Source: Haloplanus sp. XH21
GTDB taxonomy: Archaea > Halobacteriota > Halobacteria > Halobacteriales > Haloferacaceae
DNA: 64,000 bases
Direction of reading: 5' to 3'
Assembly (NCBI RefSeq): GCF_023276355.1
Contig: NZ_JALLPL010000001.1
Location: 124,001-188,000 of the forward strand
In this document: positions 31,336 to 39,231 of the stretch, piece by piece
Layout: each line of letters opens with the position of its first letter
Position numbering within the stretch: the stretch's first letter is position 1
Notes under the pieces: model-generated
The model's input: only the letters and a program-made list of their open reading frames with translations
Databases searched by the model: none
Told to the model about the DNA's origin: nothing
Program-made: the position numbers and the translations under genes

Positions 31336-32316
31336 TCAGTTGCTCGGGCTTGTGACTTGACCCTGATTTCTCACAAACCGGTAGACGACAAAGACACACG
31401 TTCCTAGGATTGCTCCGTACCAGAGCGTGCCAACCCGGATAATTACCGTCGCACTCACCGCAATAGTCTGGGTGTATCCTAAGATGACGAGCATCCCGAC
31501 CATACTGGCTTCTGCGGCCGCTAATCCCCCGGGGAGGAGGCTGGCCGCACCCACGACCGATCCCAACCCGAACACGAACAACGCGGCGAGGAGGGTCGCT
31601 TCTGAACTGAACCCACTTAGTACCGACCACAGCGCAACTCCCTCTAAGCCCCACGCAACGAGGCTAATGAGAAACGCGATACTGAGCGGTCGCACCTGGA
31701 ACAGCGTGTACGTATTCTCATAGAACTCCTCTAACTCAGTTGCATACGACCCGACAACCGGAAGCGTCTCCAACCATCTCAAAACACGCAGACAAAACGT
31801 TCGCCACTGAAGCAGGCTGATGCCGAGAAGGAACAGGAGGATCACGCCGATCAATACGGCGGACGATCGCTGATAGATGAGTAGGCCGAGAAACGCGAAC
31901 GCCGATAGCGCGATCAGATCAGTCACTCTCTCAGCACCGACCACGGACGCTGTCTGACTGACTGGTACATCGCGGAGGTCGCGGAGGAACCATGCCTTCC
32001 AGACTTCACCTGCTTTTCCAGGTGTCACGACCATCATCAGGCCGCTAAAAAACACGATCAGACTCGTCTTGAGTGGGATGTCAATGTCTAAGTGGCGGAG
32101 ATAGTATTCCCACTTGAGAAACCGTACACCGTAGCTAATCGTAGCGAGGAGGAACACAACACCAACCCGCCAGAGATCAACCGCAAGGAGTGCCGAAACA
32201 ACTTGCGAGGCATCACCGACGACGAACAGCCCAAAGAACACGGCAACCGTCAGGAGTGCTGTGACCCAGAGCCCGTGTTGGCGGATCGATCGTTGGACTG
32301 TCGAAAGGACACGCAT
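31336..32316 (-). CDS. PF03706 (UPF0104, lysylphosphatidylglycerol synthase TM region) flippase-like membrane protein
   Basis: A 326-residue protein with eight or nine membrane helices. VVFLLATISYGVRFLKWEYYL, SLIVFFSGLMMVVTPGKAGEVWKAW and AERVTDLIALSAFAFLGLLI are the conserved blocks of PF03706; the P-G-K-x-G-E motif is clear. LLPGGLAAAEASMVGMLVILG is the later conserved segment. Relatives include MprF N-domains, which flip lipids, and the C-terminal half of AglD of haloarchaeal N-glycosylation. Here it may move a lipid-linked sugar across the membrane. Its ATG overlaps the PHP gene stop by 1 nt (TGATG). Confidence 0.85.
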   Translation of the reverse strand: MRVLSTVQRSIRQHGLWVTALLTVAVFFGLFVVGDASQVVSALLAVDLWRVGVVFLLATISYGVRFLKWEYYLRHLDIDIPLKTSLIVFFSGLMMVVTPGKAGEVWKAWFLRDLRDVPVSQTASVVGAERVTDLIALSAFAFLGLLIYQRSSAVLIGVILLFLLGISLLQWRTFCLRVLRWLETLPVVGSYATELEEFYENTYTLFQVRPLSIAFLISLVAWGLEGVALWSVLSGFSSEATLLAALFVFGLGSVVGAASLLPGGLAAAEASMVGMLVILGYTQTIAVSATVIIRVGTLWYGAILGTCVFVVYRFVRNQGQVTSPSN

Positions 32317-32954
32317 CAGAGATTCACCATTCTGAGTGCGTCATTCAGTTTTGTCGCAGTATGACCTGAGAGGTACCCCCCTCGTCCTGCTGTCTGGGTC
32401 GTTGTAGATTCGATAGCCGCACGGAGTGACTGATCACACAGTGTTGTAGACCGTCCCACCTCCATCGGAAAGTGGGCATCACTTCCGCCCGTGATCGCTA
32501 AGTCGTGCTGTGTAGCGAACTCCCGGGCACGACGGTTGAATCGGGGGAGCAGACAACGTGAATTTTGAGCCTCAACAGCATCAACGCGTGAGGCAACTGC
32601 GTCGAGGTCTGTGTCGTAATACTCTCGAAATCGGTCAAACGGATGTGAGAGGATCGCAATCCCATCTTGCTCGTGGACGTGTTCAATTACGGTTACTGGG
32701 TCCGCTTGCGGTGGTTCATCGTTGACGTACAACGCGAGAAGGTGGCCCTGTGTCGTCGTTACTTCCACACCAGGAATCACAGTTAGGCCAGCAGGCGCGA
32801 GATCGGCGACCTCATCGTATCCCGCCAACGTATCGTGATTTGTGATAGCAATTCCATCTAATCCGGCATCAACAGCCGCATTAACAACGTCAGCGGGAGA
32901 TGCTCGTGAGCACGGTGAGGCGTCGGTATGGACTTGGAGGTCGTATCGATTCAC
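32316..32954 (-). CDS. PHP-family phosphoesterase
   Basis: A 212-residue metal-dependent hydrolase. Motif I reads YDLQVHTDAS, with the usual first His replaced by Gln but the second kept. AITNHDTLAGYDE, VIPGVEVTTTQGH, AILSHPFDRF and AITGGSDAHF give the remaining ligands, including the hallmark SDAH. PHP proteins hydrolyse phosphate monoesters or nucleotides. Between a phosphoribosyl-polyprenyl synthase and a flippase, the attractive role is removing the 5-phosphate from polyprenyl-phosphoribose-5-phosphate; that is inference. Overlaps UbiA by 4 nt (ATGA) and the next gene by 1 nt. Confidence 0.85.
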   Translation of the reverse strand: MNRYDLQVHTDASPCSRASPADVVNAAVDAGLDGIAITNHDTLAGYDEVADLAPAGLTVIPGVEVTTTQGHLLALYVNDEPPQADPVTVIEHVHEQDGIAILSHPFDRFREYYDTDLDAVASRVDAVEAQNSRCLLPRFNRRAREFATQHDLAITGGSDAHFPMEVGRSTTLCDQSLRAAIESTTTQTAGRGGYLSGHTATKLNDALRMVNL

Positions 32955-33862
32955 TGTATCACCTCAACAGCTATCTCTGGCACGTTGTAGAGGACAGCAA
33001 TAGCGACGACACTCCAGAGGATAAGATTCACGACGGAGGGGCGATCCGTGAGGAGATATTCGGGCTGACCAGCAATATTCGTTGTGTGGACAAGATGGTG
33101 ATAGCGAAACACGCCAAAAAATGCGAACGGGAGCGTTGCCATCATCGTCGGGTCCGTCCGTGAGAACGTGTAGAGCGAGTACGACATCAGCAGAGTTGCC
33201 ATCACCATCACAAGGAGTTGATCAATATTGTTCTCCGAATACTCGCCCAAGACATCACGTGTTTCCTCTGGGTTGGTCGCCACCTCCAGTTCATTCCGAC
33301 GCTTTCCAAACGCGAGTACCAACGCAAGGAGGAACGTACTCACTATTAACCACGGACTCAAGAATACCTCGATAGCGATGACTCCCGCGATAGCGCGGAG
33401 CACGAACCCGATAGCGACGATCAGTACATCAACGAAGACGAACTGCTTCAGAACGAGCGAATACAGGGCGTTCTGTGCGAGGTAGGCAAGTAAAACTGCG
33501 AGAAAGAGGGGGCCGAGACTGTAGGCGGCTCCGAGCCCGATACCAGCTAAGATGAGACCGAAGATTACGGCAACCGGGACTGACACCTGTCCGCTTGCAA
33601 TTGGACGGTGCTGTTTTTCCGGATGATTGCGGTCTTCTTCAACGTCGCTAATGTCGTTGAAAATGTATGTTGCGCTGGCGACAGTTGTGAACGCCACAAT
33701 GCCGACCATGAGGCTAAGCCAGGCATCCCAATTAAGAATATTCTGCGAAAAGACGATCCCGAGAAGCATTACGCCCTGTTTGTACCATTGCCACGGGCGA
33801 ATCTCTCGAACCAGTCCAGTGACTGTGGTTACTGGATTAATCGTCTGCGATGAGCTGGCCAT
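32951..33862 (-). CDS. UbiA prenyltransferase, decaprenyl-phosphate phosphoribosyltransferase (DPPR synthase) type
   Basis: A 303-residue enzyme with about nine helices. Features match mycobacterial DPPR synthase (Rv3806c) closely: IRPWQWYKQG (residues 21-30), the Asp-rich NDISDVEEDRNHPEK (69-83) followed by RPIASG, LRAIAGVIAIEVFLSPW (155-171), FGKRRNEL (185-192) and a late GQPEYLLTDR. That enzyme moves 5-phosphoribose from PRPP to polyprenyl phosphate at the membrane. The PHP, flippase-like and epimerase neighbours fit a lipid-linked pentose pathway. ATG at 33862 is the first in frame. First gene of a three-gene overlapping operon. Confidence 0.88.
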   Translation of the reverse strand: MASSSQTINPVTTVTGLVREIRPWQWYKQGVMLLGIVFSQNILNWDAWLSLMVGIVAFTTVASATYIFNDISDVEEDRNHPEKQHRPIASGQVSVPVAVIFGLILAGIGLGAAYSLGPLFLAVLLAYLAQNALYSLVLKQFVFVDVLIVAIGFVLRAIAGVIAIEVFLSPWLIVSTFLLALVLAFGKRRNELEVATNPEETRDVLGEYSENNIDQLLVMVMATLLMSYSLYTFSRTDPTMMATLPFAFFGVFRYHHLVHTTNIAGQPEYLLTDRPSVVNLILWSVVAIAVLYNVPEIAVEVIQ

Positions 33863-33932
33863 TCAGTGTCTAATCCAGAGACCAACAGGACAATAAAGAT
33901 ACTGTTAACTTGTGTGATTGAGGAATAGGAAC

Positions 33933-34355
33933 CTACTCACTTTGGCTGAGATAGGCGTCTCTGGTTTGTATATCTGAGTAGAGATCCGCAAGGACGTGCG
34001 TATAGATGGTAACGGTCGTGACGAAGGCTAAATACTCGCTAATAAACCATACTAATCCGATGAGAACGCCGCCGATAAGAAGATGACTAAACAACCGTTG
34101 ATCCCGCCATATATCACCTCGCTCGAATATCGATGCTTGGTCTACGAATACCTGCGACGGGCTCCGAATACAACGAGTGAGGTTAGACCAATCACCGCGA
34201 TTAATCCGTCCAATTACGAAGTGATCCAAGTCAATTCCGACTCCCAGAACGACCACATATATCAGTATGTATAATTGTTGGTGAAATTCTGGCGCAGTAA
34301 CTGCCAGTGGGACGCCTATTATACCAGAAATAATCGCGTGGCTCCGCGAGTACAT
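33933..34355 (-). CDS. Membrane-bound metal-dependent hydrolase-like protein (YdjM/PF04307 type)
   Basis: A 140-residue membrane protein with about four helices. YSRSHAIISGIIGVPLAV gives the N-terminal His, VLGVGIDLDHFVIGRIN the Asp-Leu-Asp-His motif, LFSHLLIGGVLIG the central His and YTHVLADLYSD the last His/Asp pair. These match the YdjM/YfhO-like family PF04307, whose enzymatic activity is only predicted. ATG at 34355 directly precedes the conserved domain; an earlier in-frame ATG at 34412 would add 19 residues. It is co-oriented with the UbiA operon, 70 nt away. Confidence 0.7.
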   Translation of the reverse strand: MYSRSHAIISGIIGVPLAVTAPEFHQQLYILIYVVVLGVGIDLDHFVIGRINRGDWSNLTRCIRSPSQVFVDQASIFERGDIWRDQRLFSHLLIGGVLIGLVWFISEYLAFVTTVTIYTHVLADLYSDIQTRDAYLSQSE

Positions 34356-34520
34356 CGTACAGTCGTAGTGTTCATAGGAGATTCGTAGTTTTACCGTTCT
34401 ACTGGTCGACACCGGATTGAAGCAGATCCGCTTGATCAGTAGGTTCGAAAACAGGTGTCAGGGCTCATCGGTATGCGGCAATAGGAAGTATAAAGACATT
34501 ACGCTAACTTCCCCGACATA

Positions 34521-35612
34521 ATGAGTACGACTGAGCAGATGGACTCCACGGATAGCCAGTATGATTCTGTCGTGGTCACTGGTGGAACTGGCTTTCTGGG
34601 ACTTCACACGTGCCAGTACTTTGCTGAGCAGGGCTGGGACGTAACCGCACTCGATCTCAAACCGTTCAACGAGGAAGACGATACGGAAGACATCGACTAC
34701 ATAGAGGGGGATGTGCGTGACGAGGAGAAAGTATCCGAGGCAATCGAGGAAGCTGACGCGGATGTCATCGTCCACAGTGCGGCGGCGCTCCCGCTGTGGG
34801 ACGACGACGAAATCTGGGAGGTGACAGTCGAGGGTACTCGCTCGGTATTGTGGGCCGCAAAAGAACACGATGTCGAGCGGGTGGTCTATATTTCGTCCAC
34901 AGCTGTCTACGGTACCCACGATACCCATCCAATTACCGAGGAATCGCCGTTAGACGGTGTCGGACCCTACGGAGACGCGAAGATCGAAGCAGAGAACGTC
35001 TGTCGAGACTTCCGTCGAATGGGGATGTGCGTTCCGATTATTCGCCCGAAGACGTTCATCGGGCCACAGCGACTTGGCGTGTTCCAGGTCTTGTTCGACT
35101 GGATCGAGGATGGTGCAAACATCCCGATGGTCGGGTGGGGAAACAACAAGTATCAGTTACTCCACGTTCACGATCTCGTTCGAGCAATCGAGATGATGTT
35201 CACCTTGGATGAAAGCGAGGTGAATGACGAGTTCAACGTGGGTGCGACGGAATACGGGGCGATGAAAGAAGACTTCCAAGCCCCGATTGACGAAGCGGGG
35301 ACAAGGAAGCGAGTTGTCGGAACGCCAGCGACACTGACCCGCTTTGCTCTCCGAGTGTTGAACAAACTCAATTTGTCACCACTCTACCCGTGGGTATATG
35401 AAACGGCTCACGAGGACTCGTACGTCTCCGTCGAGAAGCTTTGTAACCTCGGCTGGGAACCAGAGTACTCGAACCAAGAGGCGCTGGTTGACACGTATCA
35501 GTGGTACTTAGAAAACTATGAAGAAAGTGAAGATGAAACGGGGAAAGATCATCGTGTTGCGTGGGATCAAGGAGCTTTAGAGATAGTTAAGAAGGTTTTC
35601 AAGCAATTTTAG
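34521..35612 (+). CDS. Extended SDR NAD-dependent sugar epimerase/dehydratase
   Basis: A 363-residue enzyme with GGTGFLG (residues 21-27), IEGDVRD (61-67), SST (125-127), and the catalytic Tyr150/Lys154 in PYGDAK. IIRPKTFIGPQRLG and the GNNKYQLLHVHDL segment resemble nucleotide-sugar or sterol-type epimerases of the extended SDR class. A strong TATA (GTATAAAGAC near 34487) 27 nt upstream gives a leaderless mRNA. In this context it may epimerise a lipid-linked or nucleotide-linked pentose; the second enzyme of the mycobacterial pathway, a DprE1-type FAD oxidase, is not seen. The substrate is unknown. Confidence 0.85.
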   Translation: MSTTEQMDSTDSQYDSVVVTGGTGFLGLHTCQYFAEQGWDVTALDLKPFNEEDDTEDIDYIEGDVRDEEKVSEAIEEADADVIVHSAAALPLWDDDEIWEVTVEGTRSVLWAAKEHDVERVVYISSTAVYGTHDTHPITEESPLDGVGPYGDAKIEAENVCRDFRRMGMCVPIIRPKTFIGPQRLGVFQVLFDWIEDGANIPMVGWGNNKYQLLHVHDLVRAIEMMFTLDESEVNDEFNVGATEYGAMKEDFQAPIDEAGTRKRVVGTPATLTRFALRVLNKLNLSPLYPWVYETAHEDSYVSVEKLCNLGWEPEYSNQEALVDTYQWYLENYEESEDETGKDHRVAWDQGALEIVKKVFKQF

Positions 35613-36747
35613 ATAGTGGTGTTTGATACTCTTGGAAGCAAAAGTAAGCTATAACGAGTTCGTGTATACCAAAGATCGTACCTACCCAAGGTACCAATCC
35701 ACCTACTCCTAATATAAACGATACTCCTCCCCCGACGATCCCCAATATTCCACTACCTACAGCAACCAGCGCAATCATCGTTGTGAGGGTTGATTCTTCT
35801 GAGAAGGCTACAAGAGATATTGGAATGAGAATCGGGAACCCCAGAAAAAGTAATCGTGTAGTTGAAACACCAAGGAAAATCTGAAGAGATACGGGAATTA
35901 TGGCTACTAAGGATGCCGTCAAGATCGGCTTCCGAAGATCCACAGATCCAAATGGGAATAATATCCAGAGAGATCCAAATATAATGTAAATATTCCCGAG
36001 GAACATTATCGGGCTTGTTAGAATACTTGATTGCAAGTGTTCAAGAACCCGAATAACCTCTGATATGGTATAATACGATTCAAAACCGAAAATCAACCTG
36101 ATACCCAGATAAGGAATAATCCCTGCTATCCCTATTGGGATTCCTTGCCTAATTCCAGCCCAAATACCATTTTCGAACCATATCTTCAGACCATAGATTC
36201 CCACCAATAGAAGTGTTGTTTCTTTTGCCAACATACCAATAAATATCGAAGAAGAAAGAAGAAGAATATTATCGTCTCTAATAGCTATTAACCCAACCAT
36301 CAGGAAAACATATGAGAGTGGATCGACAGTCGAAGTTATTTCCCATAAATATATTAAAACCATAGGAGATAATAAGAATGAAAGCATCCCGAGTTGGCTC
36401 AATTTCTCATTAAAATTTAGCTTCTCTAAGTAAATATACAGAAGTGAAGAGACAGTTGCTAATGATAATATGTTCACTACAACAAAGCCGGTCGTGGCTT
36501 CAACCGGTAACAACCATACGATGACTGGGGTGAGGATTCGGTATCCGAAAGGAGCACCAGCAAATTGAGTCGGATTACTTGCCATTGAAAAGTATGCTTG
36601 ATCACCCGCGGTAGTGGCTGTGGACATTGAGAATGTAGAGAAATTATAAAATATAAAGAATAATGCTGTTATATATGCTAAACTCCCTATAAAGTATTTT
36701 ATTTCTGTTTTGTATCGATTCCCGAAGCGTTGAAGAGTGAATCTCAT
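35599..36747 (-). CDS. Multi-pass membrane protein, GT-C glycosyltransferase-like
   Basis: A 382-residue protein with about ten helices and markedly AT-rich codons. After the first helix, TTAGDQAYFSMASNPTQFAG places an Asp (D49) in the first extracytoplasmic loop, followed by PFGYRILTPVIVWLLP and ITSTVDPLSYVFLM. This layout is usual for GT-C enzymes, which transfer sugars from polyprenyl-phosphate donors. KETTLLLVGIYGL and other family-specific patterns are weak, so the assignment is tentative. If correct, it could use the lipid-linked pentose made by the neighbours. It overlaps the convergent epimerase gene by 14 nt. Confidence 0.6.
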   Translation of the reverse strand: MRFTLQRFGNRYKTEIKYFIGSLAYITALFFIFYNFSTFSMSTATTAGDQAYFSMASNPTQFAGAPFGYRILTPVIVWLLPVEATTGFVVVNILSLATVSSLLYIYLEKLNFNEKLSQLGMLSFLLSPMVLIYLWEITSTVDPLSYVFLMVGLIAIRDDNILLLSSSIFIGMLAKETTLLLVGIYGLKIWFENGIWAGIRQGIPIGIAGIIPYLGIRLIFGFESYYTISEVIRVLEHLQSSILTSPIMFLGNIYIIFGSLWILFPFGSVDLRKPILTASLVAIIPVSLQIFLGVSTTRLLFLGFPILIPISLVAFSEESTLTTMIALVAVGSGILGIVGGGVSFILGVGGLVPWVGTIFGIHELVIAYFCFQEYQTPLSKIA

Positions 36748-36879
36748 CTACGGAAGTGACGTATTGCTCATCGGTTTATTGTTTCGATTTGTCGCTTAAG
36801 AGTCCATATTGATTCGCCCAGACAGATTGAAGTGGACTTCCACGAGGTCGGTAGTCTAATCTGACCTATGAGTGACTGA

Positions 36880-37149
36880 TCAATTTCTATCTCTCACAGT
36901 CACCGACACCAACCTATGCGCGAAGAACACCCCAAGTAGTATCGCTTCGTCGGCGTCGTCAGTGGTAGGATCGACCCCCTCCGGACAGCAGTCCAAACAG
37001 TAGGTTCTTCGTGGGGTCCATCCTCCTTCGTCGTACCACGTCACGTACATCCCAGCCTTCTCACCGTGGTCGATTCTCCGGTTGCACCGATCGCATATGT
37101 GCCCCGTACCGACCCCGTTCATCGCCGCCGCTGGATCTGGACGGCTCAT
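36880..37149 (-). CDS. Small zinc-binding protein of the element
   Basis: An 89-residue protein with HICDRCNRRIDHGEKAG and TYCLDCCPEG, giving a four- or five-Cys zinc site around a YVTWYDEGGW turn. The start at 37149 (MSRPDPAAAM) overlaps the TGA of the preceding small gene by 4 nt, fixing the frame; the open frame extends back to 37281 inside that gene. Similar proteins with paired CxxC occur in haloarchaeal viruses and plasmids without assigned function. Last gene of a six-gene overlapping operon that begins near 38763. Confidence 0.65.
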   Translation of the reverse strand: MSRPDPAAAMNGVGTGHICDRCNRRIDHGEKAGMYVTWYDEGGWTPRRTYCLDCCPEGVDPTTDDADEAILLGVFFAHRLVSVTVRDRN

Positions 37150-37310
37150 TCTTCCTCCAGCGTGTCGAGGGTGTTCTGTAGGTTCTCCTCCGAGAGCGTG
37201 ATCCACTGCTCGACACGATCTTCCTGACCAGTGAACCGACCCAGTATCCGTAGCACCGGATACCACACCCGCATCACCCACCAGAGGAACCGAACGAGTC
37301 GTTCAAGCAT
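37146..37310 (-). CDS. 54-residue amphipathic protein of the element
   Basis: A small gene (MLERLVRFLWWVMRVWYPVL, then RILGRFTGQEDRVEQWITLS and an acidic end). The N-terminal 25 residues form a basic, Trp-rich hydrophobic helix that could lie in or on the membrane; the rest is an acidic helix. It overlaps the upstream gene by 8 nt and the downstream gene by 4 nt, strongly supporting translation. No homologue is recognised. Confidence 0.6.
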   Translation of the reverse strand: MLERLVRFLWWVMRVWYPVLRILGRFTGQEDRVEQWITLSEENLQNTLDTLEEE

Positions 37311-37722
37311 CGGCGATCATCTCCCGACGCCACTCGTCGAGGTCGGTCTTCGTCAGTGTCCATCCTTCCTCGGGAAGGTTCGCTACAACCTCGTGCTTGA
37401 ACCGCTGGTAGTACTCGCAGGCGAACTCATCATCGAACGCGTGAGCCAGCATCGCCACCGCCAACTGGGCGGGGCCCGAGCCACCGTAACCAAACTCCAG
37501 TCCGGAGGGACTGGCGCTGAGCAGATCGTACCGACAGTCCAGCGGCTCACCATCAGCCGTTACCTCAACCTCTTCACCGACCGGTGCGGCCGGATCACGA
37601 TGACCCCTGTAGACTGTGTTCTTCGCCGTTGGTGACCTACCGCGATCACCCGTAATTGGGGGGCGTTCATCGAGGGTTTCTCCGCTCAACCCCCTGGTTT
37701 CGGTTGGAACATCACGGCTCAT
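37303..37722 (-). CDS. DUF6166-like plasmid/virus protein
   Basis: A 139-residue protein whose second half, TVYRGHRDP, GYGGSGPAQLAVAMLAHAF, YYQRFKHEVVANLPEEGWTL, matches my memory of DUF6166. That family is widespread in haloarchaeal plasmids and proviruses (and some bacterial phages) and has no known function. The GYGGSGPAQLA motif is the strongest mark. The N-terminal 35 residues are unstructured. It overlaps the SWIM gene by 4 nt (ATGA) and the 54-residue gene by 8 nt. Confidence 0.75.
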   Translation of the reverse strand: MSRDVPTETRGLSGETLDERPPITGDRGRSPTAKNTVYRGHRDPAAPVGEEVEVTADGEPLDCRYDLLSASPSGLEFGYGGSGPAQLAVAMLAHAFDDEFACEYYQRFKHEVVANLPEEGWTLTKTDLDEWRREMIADA

Positions 37723-38102
37723 CGAGCCACCTCTTGAAGCCGATCAATCGCGGCCTCCAGCGTCGAGGCCTCCTCGCTGAGATCCTGTGCCTGCTGTTCG
37801 AGTTGCTCGGCACTCATCTCCAACTCGCTGGCGGTCCGTTCGAGTTCGCTGGCCAGCGTCTCGACATCGACTTGTCCGACTTCCATCCGGGTCCTGCGCA
37901 GATGCTTACAGCCACCCTCTGGCTCGCGATTGCGGTAGTCGGGACAGGAGCAGACACCCTCGCGCAGATCCACTATGTACTCGGAGCCGGATTGTGTCGT
38001 CACCGAGAATAACGCAGGAGCCTCCTCGATGACGGTCATGTGCTCCGTGGCCGCCCGAACCGTCCGCGGTTCCACGTCGGGCTGGATCGATTCGGAGCTC
38101 AT
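37719..38102 (-). CDS. SWIM zinc-finger protein
   Basis: A 127-residue protein with an N-terminal beta-rich SWIM domain, SEYIVDLREGVCSCPDYRN through GCKHLRR, giving CxC...CxH zinc ligands (about residues 51-68). A long C-terminal coiled coil of heptads (VETLASELERTASELEMSAE and onwards) follows. SWIM domains bind DNA or proteins in transposases, RNA polymerase-linked and plant FAR1-type proteins. Together with DUF6166 it forms a recurrent gene pair in haloarchaeal mobile elements. ATGA overlaps on both sides. Confidence 0.8.
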   Translation of the reverse strand: MSSESIQPDVEPRTVRAATEHMTVIEEAPALFSVTTQSGSEYIVDLREGVCSCPDYRNREPEGGCKHLRRTRMEVGQVDVETLASELERTASELEMSAEQLEQQAQDLSEEASTLEAAIDRLQEVAR

Positions 38103-38269
38103 GCCTCGTCACCTCGGGTGGCCAGTACCTCGCTGACGTAGACCCGGTCGCGAGCCTTCTCGGCGTGTTCTGTACAAGCAGGGTCTTCTGCGTAGCCGCG
38201 CGTCGGTGCGTTGACGATGACGGTGTGCGTGGCCTCGCGATGGCACCCGAGTTCTCGACACGTCGTCAT
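38099..38269 (-). CDS. 56-residue Cys/His-rich protein of the element
   Basis: A small gene: MTTCRELGCHREATHTVIVN, then a DPACTEHAEKARDRVYVSEV segment. The pattern C-x4-C-x-H ... C-x2-H would suit one zinc ion. Its ATG overlaps the preceding stop by 1 nt (TGATG) and its TGA overlaps the SWIM gene start (ATGA), so the operon is continuous. Similar short zinc proteins accompany SWIM and DUF6166 genes in haloarchaeal proviruses. Function unknown. Confidence 0.65.
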   Translation of the reverse strand: MTTCRELGCHREATHTVIVNAPTRGYAEDPACTEHAEKARDRVYVSEVLATRGDEA

Positions 38270-38763
38270 CAGATCTCACCCCTATCGTCCCGGACAGGAA
38301 CCCAGTAGAGCTCGTCCGAATCGAACTTGGTAACGCGTTCCAAGTGGGCGTCCTCCTCCGCGAGGTCGATGGCTTGCTTCGCCGCCGAGAGGGTGAGCGT
38401 TCCACTCCGGAACGTGTAGCCGCGTTCGAGGACTGCCGGATCTGTGGCGAGTCGCACGTCCACGACCGGGCCGAACCTTCGCTGGTTGACGCACCCGGCC
38501 CGCGAACTCCACGGTCCCCTGAGCGTCACCTGTTCGCCGTCGGTCGTCGTGATCTCGAAGCACCGCCCCGAGAAGCCGCCGTCGTTACCGTCACCGGACC
38601 ACGAAAAATATTCGACATATCCGTTGTCGATAGCGACCCAGAGACCGTCGTCGTGCTGGAACCGCAGTTCCGAACGGTCGGGGGTCTCGTCTACGAGCAC
38701 CTCTAACCGCGGGTCGTTGCCGACATCCTCGCGCCAGTCTACCTGCGCGTCAAGGATCTTCAT
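38269..38763 (-). CDS. Element protein of unknown function, haloarchaeal virus/plasmid type
   Basis: A 164-residue beta-rich protein: LRFQHDDGLWVAIDNGYVEY, GFSGRCFEITTTDGEQVTLR, GPWSSRAGCVNQRRFGPVVD and LERGYTFRSGTLTL. The GPWSSRAG motif and its surroundings recur in my memory of hypothetical proteins of haloarchaeal proviruses. The start at 38763 (MKILDAQVDW) fits that family; the frame remains open to a GTG at 38934, but a TATA-like CTTTAAGT overlaps that codon, so transcription probably begins after it. First recognised gene of the operon running to 36880. Confidence 0.6.
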   Translation of the reverse strand: MKILDAQVDWREDVGNDPRLEVLVDETPDRSELRFQHDDGLWVAIDNGYVEYFSWSGDGNDGGFSGRCFEITTTDGEQVTLRGPWSSRAGCVNQRRFGPVVDVRLATDPAVLERGYTFRSGTLTLSAAKQAIDLAEEDAHLERVTKFDSDELYWVPVRDDRGEI

Positions 38764-39231
38764 CGGCAACCGACCTCCGTAGTGAGCGAGCGATTCGACA
38801 GCGATTCCTCTATCGAGTTCGTTGGTTCCATTGGCTTCTTGCCTCCATTGGGAAGCCACAGCCCGGCGGTCCAGCGCCGGGTTTTCAGCTCCGAACGAGA
38901 GCCCGAAGCTTTCGCTGGTGGCCTGTTTCCCCACTTAAAGGGTGGGGTGGTAAGAGGTTAGTAGTATCTGAAACGGTGGTTTTCGCGGTTTCCAAACGCT
39001 CTACCGATTGTTTCTCTCATCGAAGATCGCCCTGCTGTCAGCACCGGCGGCCAGGCACACGCAGGGCGCGGAAGCCGCTACCCAGGCAGAAGAGGCTGAC
39101 AGCAGGGTTCGAGGATCAGCTTAATCTTACGTCTGAATCGCCCTATCTATTTAATTCGAGACTTTCGTGGTGGCTGTTTGTATCCTATAATAGCAGTTTT
39201 CTAATTCTACCGAATTAAATCAGTAGGGGCA
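38764..39231. other. Intergenic region with 13-bp inverted repeat
   Basis: No convincing gene lies here. It holds the promoter of the operon to the left (CTTTAAGT at about 38934-38940), a long inverted repeat at 39030-39107 and an AT-rich segment (39150-39230) before the helicase stop. Some sequence at 38764-38934 might encode an N-terminal extension of the gene at 38269. The AT-rich part next to repeats and a helicase gene would suit a replication origin, which is inference only. Confidence 0.45.
39030..39107. repeat. 13-bp inverted repeat, CTGCTGTC family
   Basis: CCCTGCTGTCAGC (39030-39042) and GCTGACAGCAGGG (39095-39107) are perfect reverse complements flanking 52 nt. The 10-mer GACAGCAGGG recurs at 44195-44204 in a second inverted repeat next to the integrase stop. 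Both copies lie in the 3' region of minus-strand genes of the element. Confidence 0.6.

Noticed and set aside
31336-32316. Naming the PF03706 protein AglD or MprF
   Set aside because: It lacks the AglD glycosyltransferase domain and the MprF synthase domain; only the membrane region is shared.
38976-39218. 80-residue plus-strand frame in the gap next to the helicase
   Set aside because: It covers both arms of the inverted repeat and the AT-rich stretch, and has no recognisable protein pattern.
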